Part shown: positions 41,984-50,296 of the stretch, one piece after another
Position numbering within the stretch: the first letter of the stretch is position 1
How the letters are laid out: the number at the start of each line of letters is the position of its first letter
Translations under genes and position numbers: made by a program
From: a virus
Reading direction: 5' to 3' (one strand)
DNA length: 54,558 nucleotides
IMG/VR virus record: IMGVR_UViG_3300017991_000137
Location: 1 to 54,558 of that record
The notes under the pieces: model-generated
The model's database searches: none
Told to the model about the DNA's origin: nothing
Seen by the model: only the letters and a program-made list of their open reading frames with translations

Positions 41984-42542
41984 GCTCTTCACCCTCGACG
42001 ACCCGTACAGCCTGGCCACCGACGGCTACCGGCTGGAGGTCACGAGGAATGAGGGGCATATCGAAGCCAGGGTGCTTTGGACCAAAGGGGCGGTCACCGT
42101 ATCGGTGCTGCCCTACATTATTGACACGGATGCGACAACGCCATCCCGTGCTGAGGCAACTCGATCAATTCCGCTCGTCAGCGCCATGCTCGACTACCTG
42201 AATGCGATGGGACATCCCGATCGTATCTTGGAACTGGCGGCAATGGTGGCGAGCTGCGAGCCGATAGAGCATCCGGGTTACGAGTTCTTTGCCGTGACGG
42301 AGCAGGTGCACCGCTTCGTATACTTCACCGACGACGAAGGCACATCATACGAGGTCGTACCAGACTACTGGGTCGAGCCTGTGGAGTGGCTGAACGTCCC
42401 AGACATATACGAACGGTACGCTGATCCTTTGGAGGTAGAAGACCTTGAGCAACCCGGAGATACTGCTACCGGACAAACCGAGATATGTACTCTCCCGTAT
42501 CTACCAGCTCCGGGAGAGGATGATGCAGGACACGCTGACTGA
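41934..42542 (+). CDS. Unknown acidic protein
   Basis: A 202-residue protein, unrecognised. ATG 41934 after AAGG. Its last 32 residues (Pro/Gly/Asp-rich) overlap the next gene by 98 nt. Confidence 0.82.
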   Translation: MKRVRLSKQPEPPKVGKLFTLDDPYSLATDGYRLEVTRNEGHIEARVLWTKGAVTVSVLPYIIDTDATTPSRAEATRSIPLVSAMLDYLNAMGHPDRILELAAMVASCEPIEHPGYEFFAVTEQVHRFVYFTDDEGTSYEVVPDYWVEPVEWLNVPDIYERYADPLEVEDLEQPGDTATGQTEICTLPYLPAPGEDDAGHAD

Positions 42543-43263
42543 GTACTACGGGTACGCGCCAACGGGCGAGCACTTTGAGGACTTGGTTGATGCTATCTGT
42601 GTCTCATTGCCAGGCGTCAAGCGTCACGCCGTGTTCGATTCCGTTAGACACCTTGCCGGCAGCCTGCTGACAGAGGACCTAATGAACGACACGGTCTGGC
42701 GCCTCGCCGGGAATCTAGACCTACTCAAGAGCGGGATAGCAGTCCCGCCGTGGACGGTGCAGACAGACCTCGAATGGATGCCTGCCCATATTCTCGATAG
42801 GGAATTCGCACAGGCGTCGACAGGCGCGCCCGGCGGTATGTTTCGGGTGCGAGTGTTGGCGGGTACAGCATGCCCGGCGATCATCAAGACCTTCTGGTCG
42901 AATCGCGTGTGTGCATTGTTTGCCAGAGAGTGTGGATACACTAATCGCTACCGCAAGCGTCCGTACAGTCATCCGAAAGAGCTGTGCAATCTCCGCACGT
43001 GGATTCTGGTCGACCCGGAGTACTGCAGGCAGGGCAAGCCCGGCTTCCGAAAGATTGAATGTACACAGACGTTTAAGAAATGGAACCACGAGATCATCGA
43101 TATGAGGTTCCGACGCGGGTTCTTGTGCCCGCATGACTACAAGCACCATTGCTACCAATGCCCAATCGGCTACCTCGATTGCCCAGCGGGTACCCATCCG
43201 TTCACGATTTACGCAGAGGACGAAGATGGCGAAGACGACACTGAGTCTGGAAGTGAGGATTAA
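42445..43263 (+). CDS. Cys-rich protein, unknown
   Basis: A 272-residue protein from TTG 42445 (GGAGG at 9-nt spacing). The C-terminal third has C/H clusters (LCPHDYKHHCYQCPIGYLDC) that could bind zinc, then an acidic tail. Confidence 0.82.
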   Translation: MSNPEILLPDKPRYVLSRIYQLRERMMQDTLTEYYGYAPTGEHFEDLVDAICVSLPGVKRHAVFDSVRHLAGSLLTEDLMNDTVWRLAGNLDLLKSGIAVPPWTVQTDLEWMPAHILDREFAQASTGAPGGMFRVRVLAGTACPAIIKTFWSNRVCALFARECGYTNRYRKRPYSHPKELCNLRTWILVDPEYCRQGKPGFRKIECTQTFKKWNHEIIDMRFRRGFLCPHDYKHHCYQCPIGYLDCPAGTHPFTIYAEDEDGEDDTESGSED

Positions 43264-43265
43264 AA

Positions 43266-43682
43266 ATGGCCCTGACAGAGAGCGAAGTCAAGAGGCTGAA
43301 GAATAATACCGCAGTAATCGCTGCGTCGCTTGCCGCGTTGAAGGTAGTCGAAACCGACCTCACCAACGTGGAGCGACTGGTGGCACAGCTCGATAATAAC
43401 AACCAGGTTGATTTACAGCTGTGTCCGAAGGCCGGTTCGCCGCCGCTGACGGTCACATGGCCTGGGCGCGGAGCACTCAGCTTGAAGCATAAGACACTCG
43501 CAGACGAGCTGGAGCCGAAGATCCGCGGATTGATCCGGGAGCATGCGGCGGAGCGCGTCAAGGAGTGGACGGCAAAGCGGGATAACCTGCTCTGCGAGAT
43601 TAACGGCCTCACAGTTGAGGAGGAAGACGAATCCGATAACAGAAAGCCGCGTAAAGTGCGGCCTAGGAGGAGTGATGAATAA
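43266..43682 (+). CDS. Small helical protein, unknown
   Basis: A 138-residue protein with a helical N-terminus and a charged tail ending in basic residues; no family recognised. Overlaps the next start by 8 nt. Confidence 0.83.
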   Translation: MALTESEVKRLKNNTAVIAASLAALKVVETDLTNVERLVAQLDNNNQVDLQLCPKAGSPPLTVTWPGRGALSLKHKTLADELEPKIRGLIREHAAERVKEWTAKRDNLLCEINGLTVEEEDESDNRKPRKVRPRRSDE

Positions 43683-44226
43683 GATCGAAAGAGATCAGGC
43701 CAGTCGTGCCGTACAGATCATGGAGGGCAACCTGAAGGAACTGAAGGAATGCCGCCGTGGGCGGGAATTTTGCGACGACCTGCTGAAGGATTTGGAGCTG
43801 GAGGCGGATGAAGAGGGCGATCGCCCGGAGGTTACCATCCACTTCGACGATGACGGCGAGTTCCGCGTCACAGGGACTATGGCTGGTGATTGTGGCGACA
43901 GCGGTCATGCATATGCCGGCCTAGCAGCGCGTATGCGGGTCGTCATCTATACTGCACTCACGGAATTCCTCCGTGATCAATCTAAAGCCTACCACACGCG
44001 GATTGACAATCTGCTGGATTTGCTGTCTTCGACACCTGCTGTCGAGCAGACACCACAACCTGTAGGGTTAAACACTTTGGAGGTTACCGATGCCGCCAGG
44101 ACGAACGATGACGACGGAGCAGCTGATTCGCGAGCTGCGCGCAAGGTCAATGTTAAGAGGAGAACGGCAAAGAAGCGAGCGCCGAAGAAGAAGTTCGTCA
44201 AGAAGAAAGCAGCCAGGCCTAGTTGA
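43675..44226 (+). CDS. Unknown protein with histone-like basic tail
   Basis: A 183-residue protein: helical N-domain, beta-rich middle, and a Lys/Arg/Ala-rich tail (ending KKKFVKKKAARPS) like the C-termini of DNA-compacting proteins. The basic tail is encoded in the 137-nt overlap with the next gene. GGAGGAG precedes ATG 43675. Confidence 0.84.
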   Translation: MNKIERDQASRAVQIMEGNLKELKECRRGREFCDDLLKDLELEADEEGDRPEVTIHFDDDGEFRVTGTMAGDCGDSGHAYAGLAARMRVVIYTALTEFLRDQSKAYHTRIDNLLDLLSSTPAVEQTPQPVGLNTLEVTDAARTNDDDGAADSRAARKVNVKRRTAKKRAPKKKFVKKKAARPS

Positions 44227-44695
44227 CATGCCAAGCGAACAAGACAACCAACAGATCCACGAGATCAACCGTGCTGCTCAAACGCTGACCGACGCTACCA
44301 AGGCGGTAGAGCAAGAGCAGAAGATCGCTAACGAGATCATCAATGGGCTGAACTCGTTGGAGGAGTACGGCTTCTTGCAGATCCAAATAAGCAGGGCTAT
44401 CACGCGTCCTGGTGCGTGGGTGAAGCTCCGCAGACAGTCAGGCACCAGTTCGACGTCGTTTCAGACGACGTCGAGCGCAGACCTCCACAGGAGGCTCGAG
44501 GAGAAGCTGCTGCCTGTCATAAAACAAAAGCTCACGGAAATCATTCAAGAATCCATGGAAGAGCAACGACGCGTCATGAGCGAGGCAGCAGCCGCGATCT
44601 CATTCGACGCTACCGACAATAGAACCCCTCGTGGTGTGAAGATCCGAAAGGACAATGCGACTGAAGAAAAAGCCAGCGGAACAGGCGATCGATGA
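44090..44695 (+). CDS. Unknown protein with Arg/Ser-rich N-terminus
   Basis: A 201-residue protein. ATG 44090 has a near-perfect TTGGAGGTTACC ribosome site, so I keep the long form although 137 nt are shared with the previous gene. Residues 1-45 are very Arg/Ser-rich; the rest is helical. ATG 44228 gives a 155-residue alternative with weak ribosome site. Confidence 0.78.
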   Translation: MPPGRTMTTEQLIRELRARSMLRGERQRSERRRRSSSRRKQPGLVDMPSEQDNQQIHEINRAAQTLTDATKAVEQEQKIANEIINGLNSLEEYGFLQIQISRAITRPGAWVKLRRQSGTSSTSFQTTSSADLHRRLEEKLLPVIKQKLTEIIQESMEEQRRVMSEAAAAISFDATDNRTPRGVKIRKDNATEEKASGTGDR

Positions 44696-45365
44696 GCTGG
44701 ATCCGCAAAAGATCAAGCAGTATGCGAAATACTGGCATGCGATAACCCCGCACACCGACGAAGAGCGTTGGAAGCGGTGGATATTTGCACTCTGCTCTGC
44801 CCAGCTAAACTGGCAGCAGAATGTGGAAGCATACCAGGCAATAATGACGATGCCATGGGCGACGAAAGACGAGCTCGTGGAGGTACTCGTAGGCAGCCGC
44901 AGCGGTATGTATAATTCCAATGCGAAATGCGTATGTAAATTTGATGCGTTGCATAAGGCACAGCTGAAAAAGCTGGGATACAATCGTCTGCTGGGCCACA
45001 TCAACAATGCTGGCTATGACAATTGGACCCGCTGGCGCGACAACTTCGTGGAGAAGGGACTCGTTTTCGGCGCTGGCCCCAAAGTCGCATCATTCGGAAT
45101 GGAGTTATGCCACCCTGACGACTGCCGTGTTATTGCCGCAGATGTGCACCTCCTACGGCTGTACGGCGTACCCAAAGACGAAGGTGGTAAGCTAGCCACC
45201 TACAAGCGCGTGGAAGATCACTGGGTGTCGCGATGTGACATCTACGGATATTCTCCCATTATGGCTCGCCACGTCTGGTGGGACAGCCTACACGACGAGG
45301 ACAGTACACGATACTGGTCCCACATATTCGAGCCCGCGGGGCTTGAACCCGCAAAGATCGTATAG
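44655..45365 (+). CDS. HhH-GPD superfamily DNA glycosylase
   Basis: A 236-residue protein. FALCSAQLNWQQN, a Cys/Lys-rich middle, then GAGPKVASFGMEL (about 140) and VIAADVHLLRLYGV give the helix-hairpin-helix, Gly/Pro-rich loop and catalytic aspartate of the EndoIII/OGG family. It would remove damaged bases; specificity is not evident. Confidence 0.75.
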   Translation: MRLKKKPAEQAIDELDPQKIKQYAKYWHAITPHTDEERWKRWIFALCSAQLNWQQNVEAYQAIMTMPWATKDELVEVLVGSRSGMYNSNAKCVCKFDALHKAQLKKLGYNRLLGHINNAGYDNWTRWRDNFVEKGLVFGAGPKVASFGMELCHPDDCRVIAADVHLLRLYGVPKDEGGKLATYKRVEDHWVSRCDIYGYSPIMARHVWWDSLHDEDSTRYWSHIFEPAGLEPAKIV

Positions 45366-45377
45366 TAAGCTTGGTAT

Positions 45378-45896
45378 ATGAGCAAAAAGAAGAAACACCT
45401 GTTCCAAATCCGAAGGAAGACATCTCGCGGCAAGGAGCGAGATCCTTTCTACAGTCCCGAGCGAGACATTGCCCACATCGGGCCGAGCCTCGCTTATGGC
45501 GCCATGGTTGCCCTCGAAGAAGAGCATTGGGAACCGTGGCTACGTGAGTTCTTGGAGGACAACGGAGTCACTTATGAGGACCTCGTCGTCACTGAGGCAC
45601 CAAAGCAATTTGCCTCGGCCTTGAACCAAATCATCAAACTGGAGAATCCAGTTGTGGCGATGGAGAAGGCTGGCTTCGACCAGCTAGCTCCCGCCATCCA
45701 AATGCTGTTTTACGCACGGCTCGGCCAGGTATGCCTGGCGGCTATTTGGGCCGGCGTAAAAGATGTCAGTCAAGCGGATGATGAACCCCCAGCCACGATC
45801 CGTGAGCTGCTGGAGGATGTAGAACACGCCATGGATGGTATCTTGCGAGTGCCAGAGGACGACGATGAGGAGCAGGACGATGATGCCGCAGTTTAA
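45378..45896 (+). CDS. Unknown protein with acidic tail
   Basis: A 172-residue protein with a basic N-terminus and Asp/Glu-rich C-terminus; no family recognised. Confidence 0.82.
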   Translation: MSKKKKHLFQIRRKTSRGKERDPFYSPERDIAHIGPSLAYGAMVALEEEHWEPWLREFLEDNGVTYEDLVVTEAPKQFASALNQIIKLENPVVAMEKAGFDQLAPAIQMLFYARLGQVCLAAIWAGVKDVSQADDEPPATIRELLEDVEHAMDGILRVPEDDDEEQDDDAAV

Positions 45897-46740
45897 GACG
45901 GCAGTCCGGCTTGCCCTTGCACGCCCTAATCAACTTGTAGCACTCATGTCCAGGACTTGGTTCAAAGAGTTTGCCCAACGGTTCAATTTCCCCGCAAACT
46001 ACACCACCGTCGACTTGGAGACGACCGGCGTCAGCCCGGAAGAGCATATGATTTGCTCGATCGGGCACACGCGGGTCCGTAACCACGAGATTGTGGAAAC
46101 CAAGGAGGTCTATCTCAACTGGCCTGAATACCCTGGTATCGACCATGAGAAAATGCAGCAGGATCTCTACAACGTGGAGAAGGCCATGCTTCGGCGTGGT
46201 AAGTCCTTCTTCCACTCGTGGGACACCCTGCGGTGCGAAGGCGAAGAGCCTATCGCGACACTCCAGCACTACCTCGAAATGTTCGAGGACATGGAGCAAC
46301 GCAAAGAAGTGCTGATCGCCCATAACGGGTGGCGCTTCGACTGCGAGTTCTTCCAATCCCACTTCCACAACTTCCTGCGGATCCCGTTCACCTTCCACCC
46401 GGATCTGGTGTACGACACAGGCATCTGCGAGAAGGCATCCCAGCTCGACGACATCGACGACCCGCTGCCGGCTCCAGGAGAGACGATGCAGCAATGGGCG
46501 TGGCGGATCGGGGAGTTGCGGCGACGTGGCGTTCTGTGGGCGCTGGACAAGCATTGCGACGAAACGTACGGACTGTTCAAGAAGGCTGGACTCGATACGA
46601 GTGCTGCCCACGCCGCTGGCGCTGACAGTCTGGTACTGCACTATCTTTTCCAAGAGCACCGTCGCCTGGCTGGTCTCGCTGACCAGCTGGATGGTGTCAC
46701 AGACACACCTCAAATCGTCGAGGAAGATGCCCAAGGTTGA
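45880..46740 (+). CDS. DnaQ-like 3'-5' exonuclease (DEDDh)
   Basis: A 286-residue protein. Exo I: TTVDLETTG (D45, E47); Exo II: AHNGWRFDCEFF; Exo III: HAAGADSLV. It could proofread or degrade 3' ends; the polymerase already has its own exonuclease. ATG 45880 follows GAGGAG. Confidence 0.9.
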   Translation: MMPQFKTAVRLALARPNQLVALMSRTWFKEFAQRFNFPANYTTVDLETTGVSPEEHMICSIGHTRVRNHEIVETKEVYLNWPEYPGIDHEKMQQDLYNVEKAMLRRGKSFFHSWDTLRCEGEEPIATLQHYLEMFEDMEQRKEVLIAHNGWRFDCEFFQSHFHNFLRIPFTFHPDLVYDTGICEKASQLDDIDDPLPAPGETMQQWAWRIGELRRRGVLWALDKHCDETYGLFKKAGLDTSAAHAAGADSLVLHYLFQEHRRLAGLADQLDGVTDTPQIVEEDAQG

Positions 46741-47353
46741 ACGCTACCGCGAGCCGGAGGAACTCTCCGAGAAGCTCAGCGGACTGAAGAAGGGGCACGT
46801 TCGTGCGTTAGGTGTCGACCTCGGGAACAACTGCGGAGTTGCGTACTGCGACTTCGATCCCCGTAAACCCATCGACTGGGACAAGATCCAGATGGTGGGC
46901 GGGCAGTTGGACCTGAAGGTTGCACCATATGAGACTGGGCCGCTGCGACACGTGCGGCTCAAACACTTCCTTTTCGTCCTGAGCCCGAGCATCATCGGGT
47001 TCGAAGACGTCAAGAATACACCGTCCGAGGCTATGTACGGCGGAAAGAAGCTTGGTATCATCGTGGCGCGTATCGCCAATGCTGCTGAGCTGCTGGGTGG
47101 CCTCAAAATCACCATGACTACCTGGGCTGAAGAACAAGGTGTACCAGCTGTGAGCTGGTCCATTTCTGAGATCAAGAAGTGGGCGACCGGCAAAGGCAAT
47201 GCCGGGAAGCCAGCCATGATCAAAGCCGCCAACAAGAAATTTCGGGTCGAGCTCGATCCGGAGAATTTCCAGACCAGCGGTACCGACAACATCGCCGATG
47301 CGATGCATGCCTGTGCCATGACGGTCGAGACCTATGCCAAGGGTCTAAAATAG
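46727..47353 (+). CDS. ruvC: RuvC-like Holliday junction resolvase
   Basis: A 208-residue protein with GVDLGNNCG (D31), GFEDV (about E92) and a C-terminal DNIADAMHACAM carrying the last acids of the RNase H-like fold. It resolves recombination junctions before packaging. GAGGAAG precedes ATG 46727. Confidence 0.82.
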   Translation: MPKVERYREPEELSEKLSGLKKGHVRALGVDLGNNCGVAYCDFDPRKPIDWDKIQMVGGQLDLKVAPYETGPLRHVRLKHFLFVLSPSIIGFEDVKNTPSEAMYGGKKLGIIVARIANAAELLGGLKITMTTWAEEQGVPAVSWSISEIKKWATGKGNAGKPAMIKAANKKFRVELDPENFQTSGTDNIADAMHACAMTVETYAKGLK

Positions 47354-47369
47354 TTCTCAGGAACAAAAT
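47348..47369 (+). promoter_or_regulatory. Palindrome copy 7 (GTTC-TCAG-GAAC) in leader
   Basis: Core GTTC-TCAG-GAAC at 47353-47364 with A-rich right flank; less symmetric than the others. It overlaps the ruvC stop and lies 45-60 nt upstream of ATG 47414. Confidence 0.6.
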
Positions 47370-47398
47370 TGACTTTTTGACTTTTGACTTTTGACTTT
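47369..47398 (+). repeat. Four tandem TTTTGAC-type repeats
   Basis: TGACTTT units start at 47370, 47378, 47385 and 47392 (spacing 8, 7, 7), directly before TTAACTTGGAGGG and the 47414 gene. Compare the CTTTCAA repeats before 34812. Confidence 0.65.
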
Positions 47399-47413
47399 AA
47401 CTTGGAGGGAAAG

Positions 47414-48136
47414 ATGGCAAAACCATCGACGATCTTTGTAGGCGCCACCATCGGTGTCGCCACTGACTGGGCACAGTTCGTGTCCGACGTGAAAATCTCG
47501 AAGTCGGTGACTCGGGAGAAGACCAAGGAGGAGCACCGTGAGCGTGGCGTCAAGCTTCGTCACGAGCAAGCGGCAGCCCTTCCAGCGGCCTACCCCGATT
47601 CCACCATCCCAAACATCACGGCCTTCGAGGACAACCAGCTGTACTATCCCGGTACCGCTGTGTTGGCGTCCGCCTATGTGATGGACAACGACGGAAACGT
47701 CCTCTACTCCCAAGCCGCGCCGGCTCCGCACGAGCGAGGCAAGGTGGCTCTGCCGCTCTTGCGCTTCCTCATGGAGACGTTCCCGCGGCAGTTCGGCAAT
47801 TCGCTGCGTCACAGCGATGCAGAGCCCGATAGCATCATCTTCGGGTTCAACATCCGCGAAGTGCTGCGGATCGCCGCGGTCGAGGTCCTCAAGCGTAATG
47901 CCGAGGATCCCGATCACGCTACGGTCGTCCCGGTACGCCTGTGGCACAACCCGATCGGGTGTTACGACCCGCTCGACGTGGTGCTGCCGACCAACTGCCG
48001 GAAGAGTTTTGACTTGTACAGCCTGTTCAAGTATCTTGGTATCGAGGTGGACGACAAGTTCATCACGAATGCCGAGCAACTGGCTAAGAAGGCACAAGCA
48101 ATCGCCATCAAGGCGCAGCTGTTCGTGCCGGAGTAA
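47414..48136 (+). CDS. Unknown protein, faint DnaQ/RNase H-fold resemblance
   Basis: A 240-residue protein. The C-terminal half (GFNIREVLRIA, then YDPLDVVLP and LFKYLGIEVDD) faintly recalls DEDD exonuclease domains, but an N-terminal DxE motif is not evident. Strong GGAGGG ribosome site and repeats upstream suggest good expression. Confidence 0.85.
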   Translation: MAKPSTIFVGATIGVATDWAQFVSDVKISKSVTREKTKEEHRERGVKLRHEQAAALPAAYPDSTIPNITAFEDNQLYYPGTAVLASAYVMDNDGNVLYSQAAPAPHERGKVALPLLRFLMETFPRQFGNSLRHSDAEPDSIIFGFNIREVLRIAAVEVLKRNAEDPDHATVVPVRLWHNPIGCYDPLDVVLPTNCRKSFDLYSLFKYLGIEVDDKFITNAEQLAKKAQAIAIKAQLFVPE

Positions 48137-48169
48137 AACACACTCTCGCGACGGTCGTCAAACCATTGA

Positions 48170-48266
48170 TCATCGGTAGCGACGGTAGCTCGAGGGCTCA
48201 TAACCCTCGGTTCTCCGGTTTTTATGGTGTTGTCCGGAGATCGGGTTCGATTCCCTAGGATGACCA
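48170..48266 (+). tRNA. tRNA-like element, anticodon CAT, unusual variable arm
   Basis: D-arm AGC/GCT (48178-48190), perfect 5-bp anticodon stem GAGGG/CCCTC with loop CTCATAA (CAT at 48199-48201), T-arm with TTCGATT loop (48241-48257), and ACCA at 48263-48266. Between anticodon and T-arm is a 7-bp stem TCTCCGG/CCGGAGA with 15-nt loop, very long for Met or Ile. The acceptor stem is poor in place (CATC/GATG only); GGTCGTC at 48153-48159 pairs with GATGACC at 48259-48265 but is too far upstream. Degenerate or non-standard tRNA. Confidence 0.5.
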
Positions 48267-48293
48267 ATGACCATGACCGATGCCATGGGGTCC

Positions 48294-48323
48294 AGGCAGG
48301 CCGCGGGCACCCGCGGCCTGCCT
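48294..48323 (+). other. 14-bp perfect GC hairpin
   Basis: AGGCAGGCCGCGGG, CA, CCCGCGGCCTGCCT. No U-run follows, so it is not a classic terminator; it may mark the 3' end of the tRNA-like transcript or stabilise the leader of the 48343 gene. Confidence 0.7.
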
Positions 48324-48342
48324 CCCTTAGCAGGAGAAAACA

Positions 48343-49077
48343 ATGGAACTATTCAACCCGGGTAAAGACTGGACGGAAAAGATTGAGACTTCGGCGATGT
48401 CGACGATCTCGACCCGCTTCGCCCTGTCTGAAATGGCAGAGGAGTGGCACTTCTTCAATCATGGTGCCATCTTCACGTATACCAATATGCAGCATGACCC
48501 GGTCGCCGAATGGTACGCACAGCAGCGTCCCGGCACCAAGTTGATGCGGCAGCCATTTAAGAAGCCCGTCTTCCAAGGGTTGGATAAGGAGACGCTGCGG
48601 GGCTTGCCCTGGAACAATGTGGTCTGCGCCGTCGGTCATGACGCGTGGCCATCGTTGTCAGAGCATCTCGGTGGCGTAGCCATCCTCGACCACAAGGCCG
48701 AGGAGTACTTTCAGGTCTTCTCCGGAGACCTCGAAATCTTGGATCCGGTGCTGGCCGAGAGGTACAGCGTATTCCATCCGGACATCCCGAAGATTACAAT
48801 CACAGTGTTCTGCGTCGATGGCAGCAAAAACCGCTGGGAGGTCGTGGACATGGGCATTCCGACTCCGCCCAGGTTCATACGGCGTCCACCTCGACAGGAG
48901 GTCATCGATATGGGGAAGGTTGTCCTCAAGGGCGACCTCCAACAGCTGCAGCACAAGGATAGTCCAAGTTTCAAACCGCTTCTGGAGAAATACGATGCGC
49001 ACAAACTTGAAGCTCCCAACAGTCATGGAGGGCCACTGGACCTTACAGGACGAAAAGGGAAACAGCATCGCGACTAG
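48343..49077 (+). CDS. Unknown protein
   Basis: A 244-residue protein, unrecognised. AGGAG precedes ATG 48343. Its last 27 residues overlap the next gene by 83 nt and are Gly/Pro/His-rich. Confidence 0.85.
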   Translation: MELFNPGKDWTEKIETSAMSTISTRFALSEMAEEWHFFNHGAIFTYTNMQHDPVAEWYAQQRPGTKLMRQPFKKPVFQGLDKETLRGLPWNNVVCAVGHDAWPSLSEHLGGVAILDHKAEEYFQVFSGDLEILDPVLAERYSVFHPDIPKITITVFCVDGSKNRWEVVDMGIPTPPRFIRRPPRQEVIDMGKVVLKGDLQQLQHKDSPSFKPLLEKYDAHKLEAPNSHGGPLDLTGRKGKQHRD

Positions 49078-49303
49078 CAAGGAGTTCCAAAACGCCGTGC
49101 TGGTCATCGAGCCGTTCTTTTACTCTGGGCAGGGCACGCAGATTGCCGCCCAGGTCGAGACCAAAGGCAAAGGCGGCAGGAAGGTCAAACAGGTGGTACG
49201 CATCTCGTCGAGCACCGGCAAGATGACTGCAGAGAACTTCGACAAGAAGCCGAAGCGGATCGACCCGTCTTTTGACCGCCCCGCCCCGCAACCCAAGGAG
49301 TAA
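48995..49303 (+). CDS. Small basic protein, unknown
   Basis: A 102-residue basic, beta-rich protein. GGAGA precedes ATG 48995. Stop is 3 nt before the next start. Confidence 0.8.
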   Translation: MRTNLKLPTVMEGHWTLQDEKGNSIATSKEFQNAVLVIEPFFYSGQGTQIAAQVETKGKGGRKVKQVVRISSSTGKMTAENFDKKPKRIDPSFDRPAPQPKE

Positions 49304-49306
49304 TAG

Positions 49307-49918
49307 ATGTCCGACGAACCCCCGATCCCGGCACCCGATCCTGCACTGATGGAGGCATCTATGGAGGCGTTCCGCAACGGCGAGACCAGGACCGCCAACG
49401 AGATCCTCACGGAGATCCGGGAGCAAAACAAGGAGAAGCCTGTCGAGCTCTCGCAAGATGCCCTACTCGCCATTCTTCGGCGTATGAGTCAGGCATTCAA
49501 ACTCGTCGAGAACACGATCACCGGCGACTTCGTCGGCACCATCTATATCGTGTACGGCAAGACCAACTGCGACGAGCTACCCGTCACACGCAAGTTTGAC
49601 GACGAATCGGAAGCCGCCGCGTTTGTCAACGAATGCCGAGCAGCGCAAGCAGGCGATCCTGACCACAAGCATTTCATCCAAATCTTCTACGGGCAACGAT
49701 GGCTGATCCAGAAAGGTCAACATTGGCATCTCTGGACAGGTAAGAAGGCCATTCCTATCGAGGGCGGCGACATCCTGCCGTTTGTCGACAGTAGTGGCAC
49801 ACTTACCGACGAAGCCAACGCCGCACCAAGCGAACGATATCCCGACAATGGCGAGGTCGAGATCGTGCCCGACGTCAGCGACACACGAGTCGTGGGAGAA
49901 GAGTCCGAAGAGGACTAA
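49307..49918 (+). CDS. Unknown acidic protein
   Basis: A 203-residue protein with disordered ends and a beta-rich centre (residues 70-150); no family recognised. A terminator follows. Confidence 0.85.
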   Translation: MSDEPPIPAPDPALMEASMEAFRNGETRTANEILTEIREQNKEKPVELSQDALLAILRRMSQAFKLVENTITGDFVGTIYIVYGKTNCDELPVTRKFDDESEAAAFVNECRAAQAGDPDHKHFIQIFYGQRWLIQKGQHWHLWTGKKAIPIEGGDILPFVDSSGTLTDEANAAPSERYPDNGEVEIVPDVSDTRVVGEESEED

Positions 49919-49947
49919 TCGAACACGCGTCCAAAACGAGGCATTAT

Positions 49948-49979
49948 AAGGTACCAGCTTAACACCTGGTACCTTTTTT
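49948..49979 (+). terminator. Rho-independent terminator
   Basis: AAGGTACCAG, 8-nt loop, CTGGTACCTT and a run of six T. Perfect 10-bp stem. Confidence 0.92.
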
Positions 49980-50018
49980 CGTTTTGTGTTCCTGACCCTT
50001 TAGATAAGGAGGTGTCAT

Positions 50019-50267
50019 GTGAGTGTAGCTTCAGCGGAAGTTCGCAAACTTCCCAGGAACCACCCGCGTCCCAAGTACAAGAAAACCTATACGAAGAAAG
50101 GCAATTTGGGAACTGTGCGGGTGGTAGTATACGCGGTGCATTTTCCGGGATCCGAGATACTGCCTACTACCGTGGCAGGCGGACTCCCAAAAGAGGAAAT
50201 GCCAGAAGAGTTGTTCGAGGAGCTTTGGCCACGCATTGCCCCTAGTAATAGGGTTCGTGCCGGCTGA
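50019..50267 (+). CDS. Small basic protein, unknown
   Basis: An 82-residue protein, unrecognised. GTG 50019 follows AAGGAGGTG; the ATG two bases earlier is followed directly by TGA and cannot be used. First gene after a terminator, though no clear promoter is visible in the 100-nt gap. Confidence 0.8.
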   Translation: MSVASAEVRKLPRNHPRPKYKKTYTKKGNLGTVRVVVYAVHFPGSEILPTTVAGGLPKEEMPEELFEELWPRIAPSNRVRAG

Positions 50268-50296
50268 CCTCCGACACCGATGAGGTGAAAGTGTCA

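Noticed and set aside
45336-45360. T-arm-like sequence on the minus strand (GCGGG-TTCAAGC-CCCGC)
   Set aside because: A perfect 5-bp stem with a TTCAAGC loop suggested a tRNA, but no anticodon or D-arm can be built upstream on that strand, and it lies in the coding end of the HhH-GPD gene.
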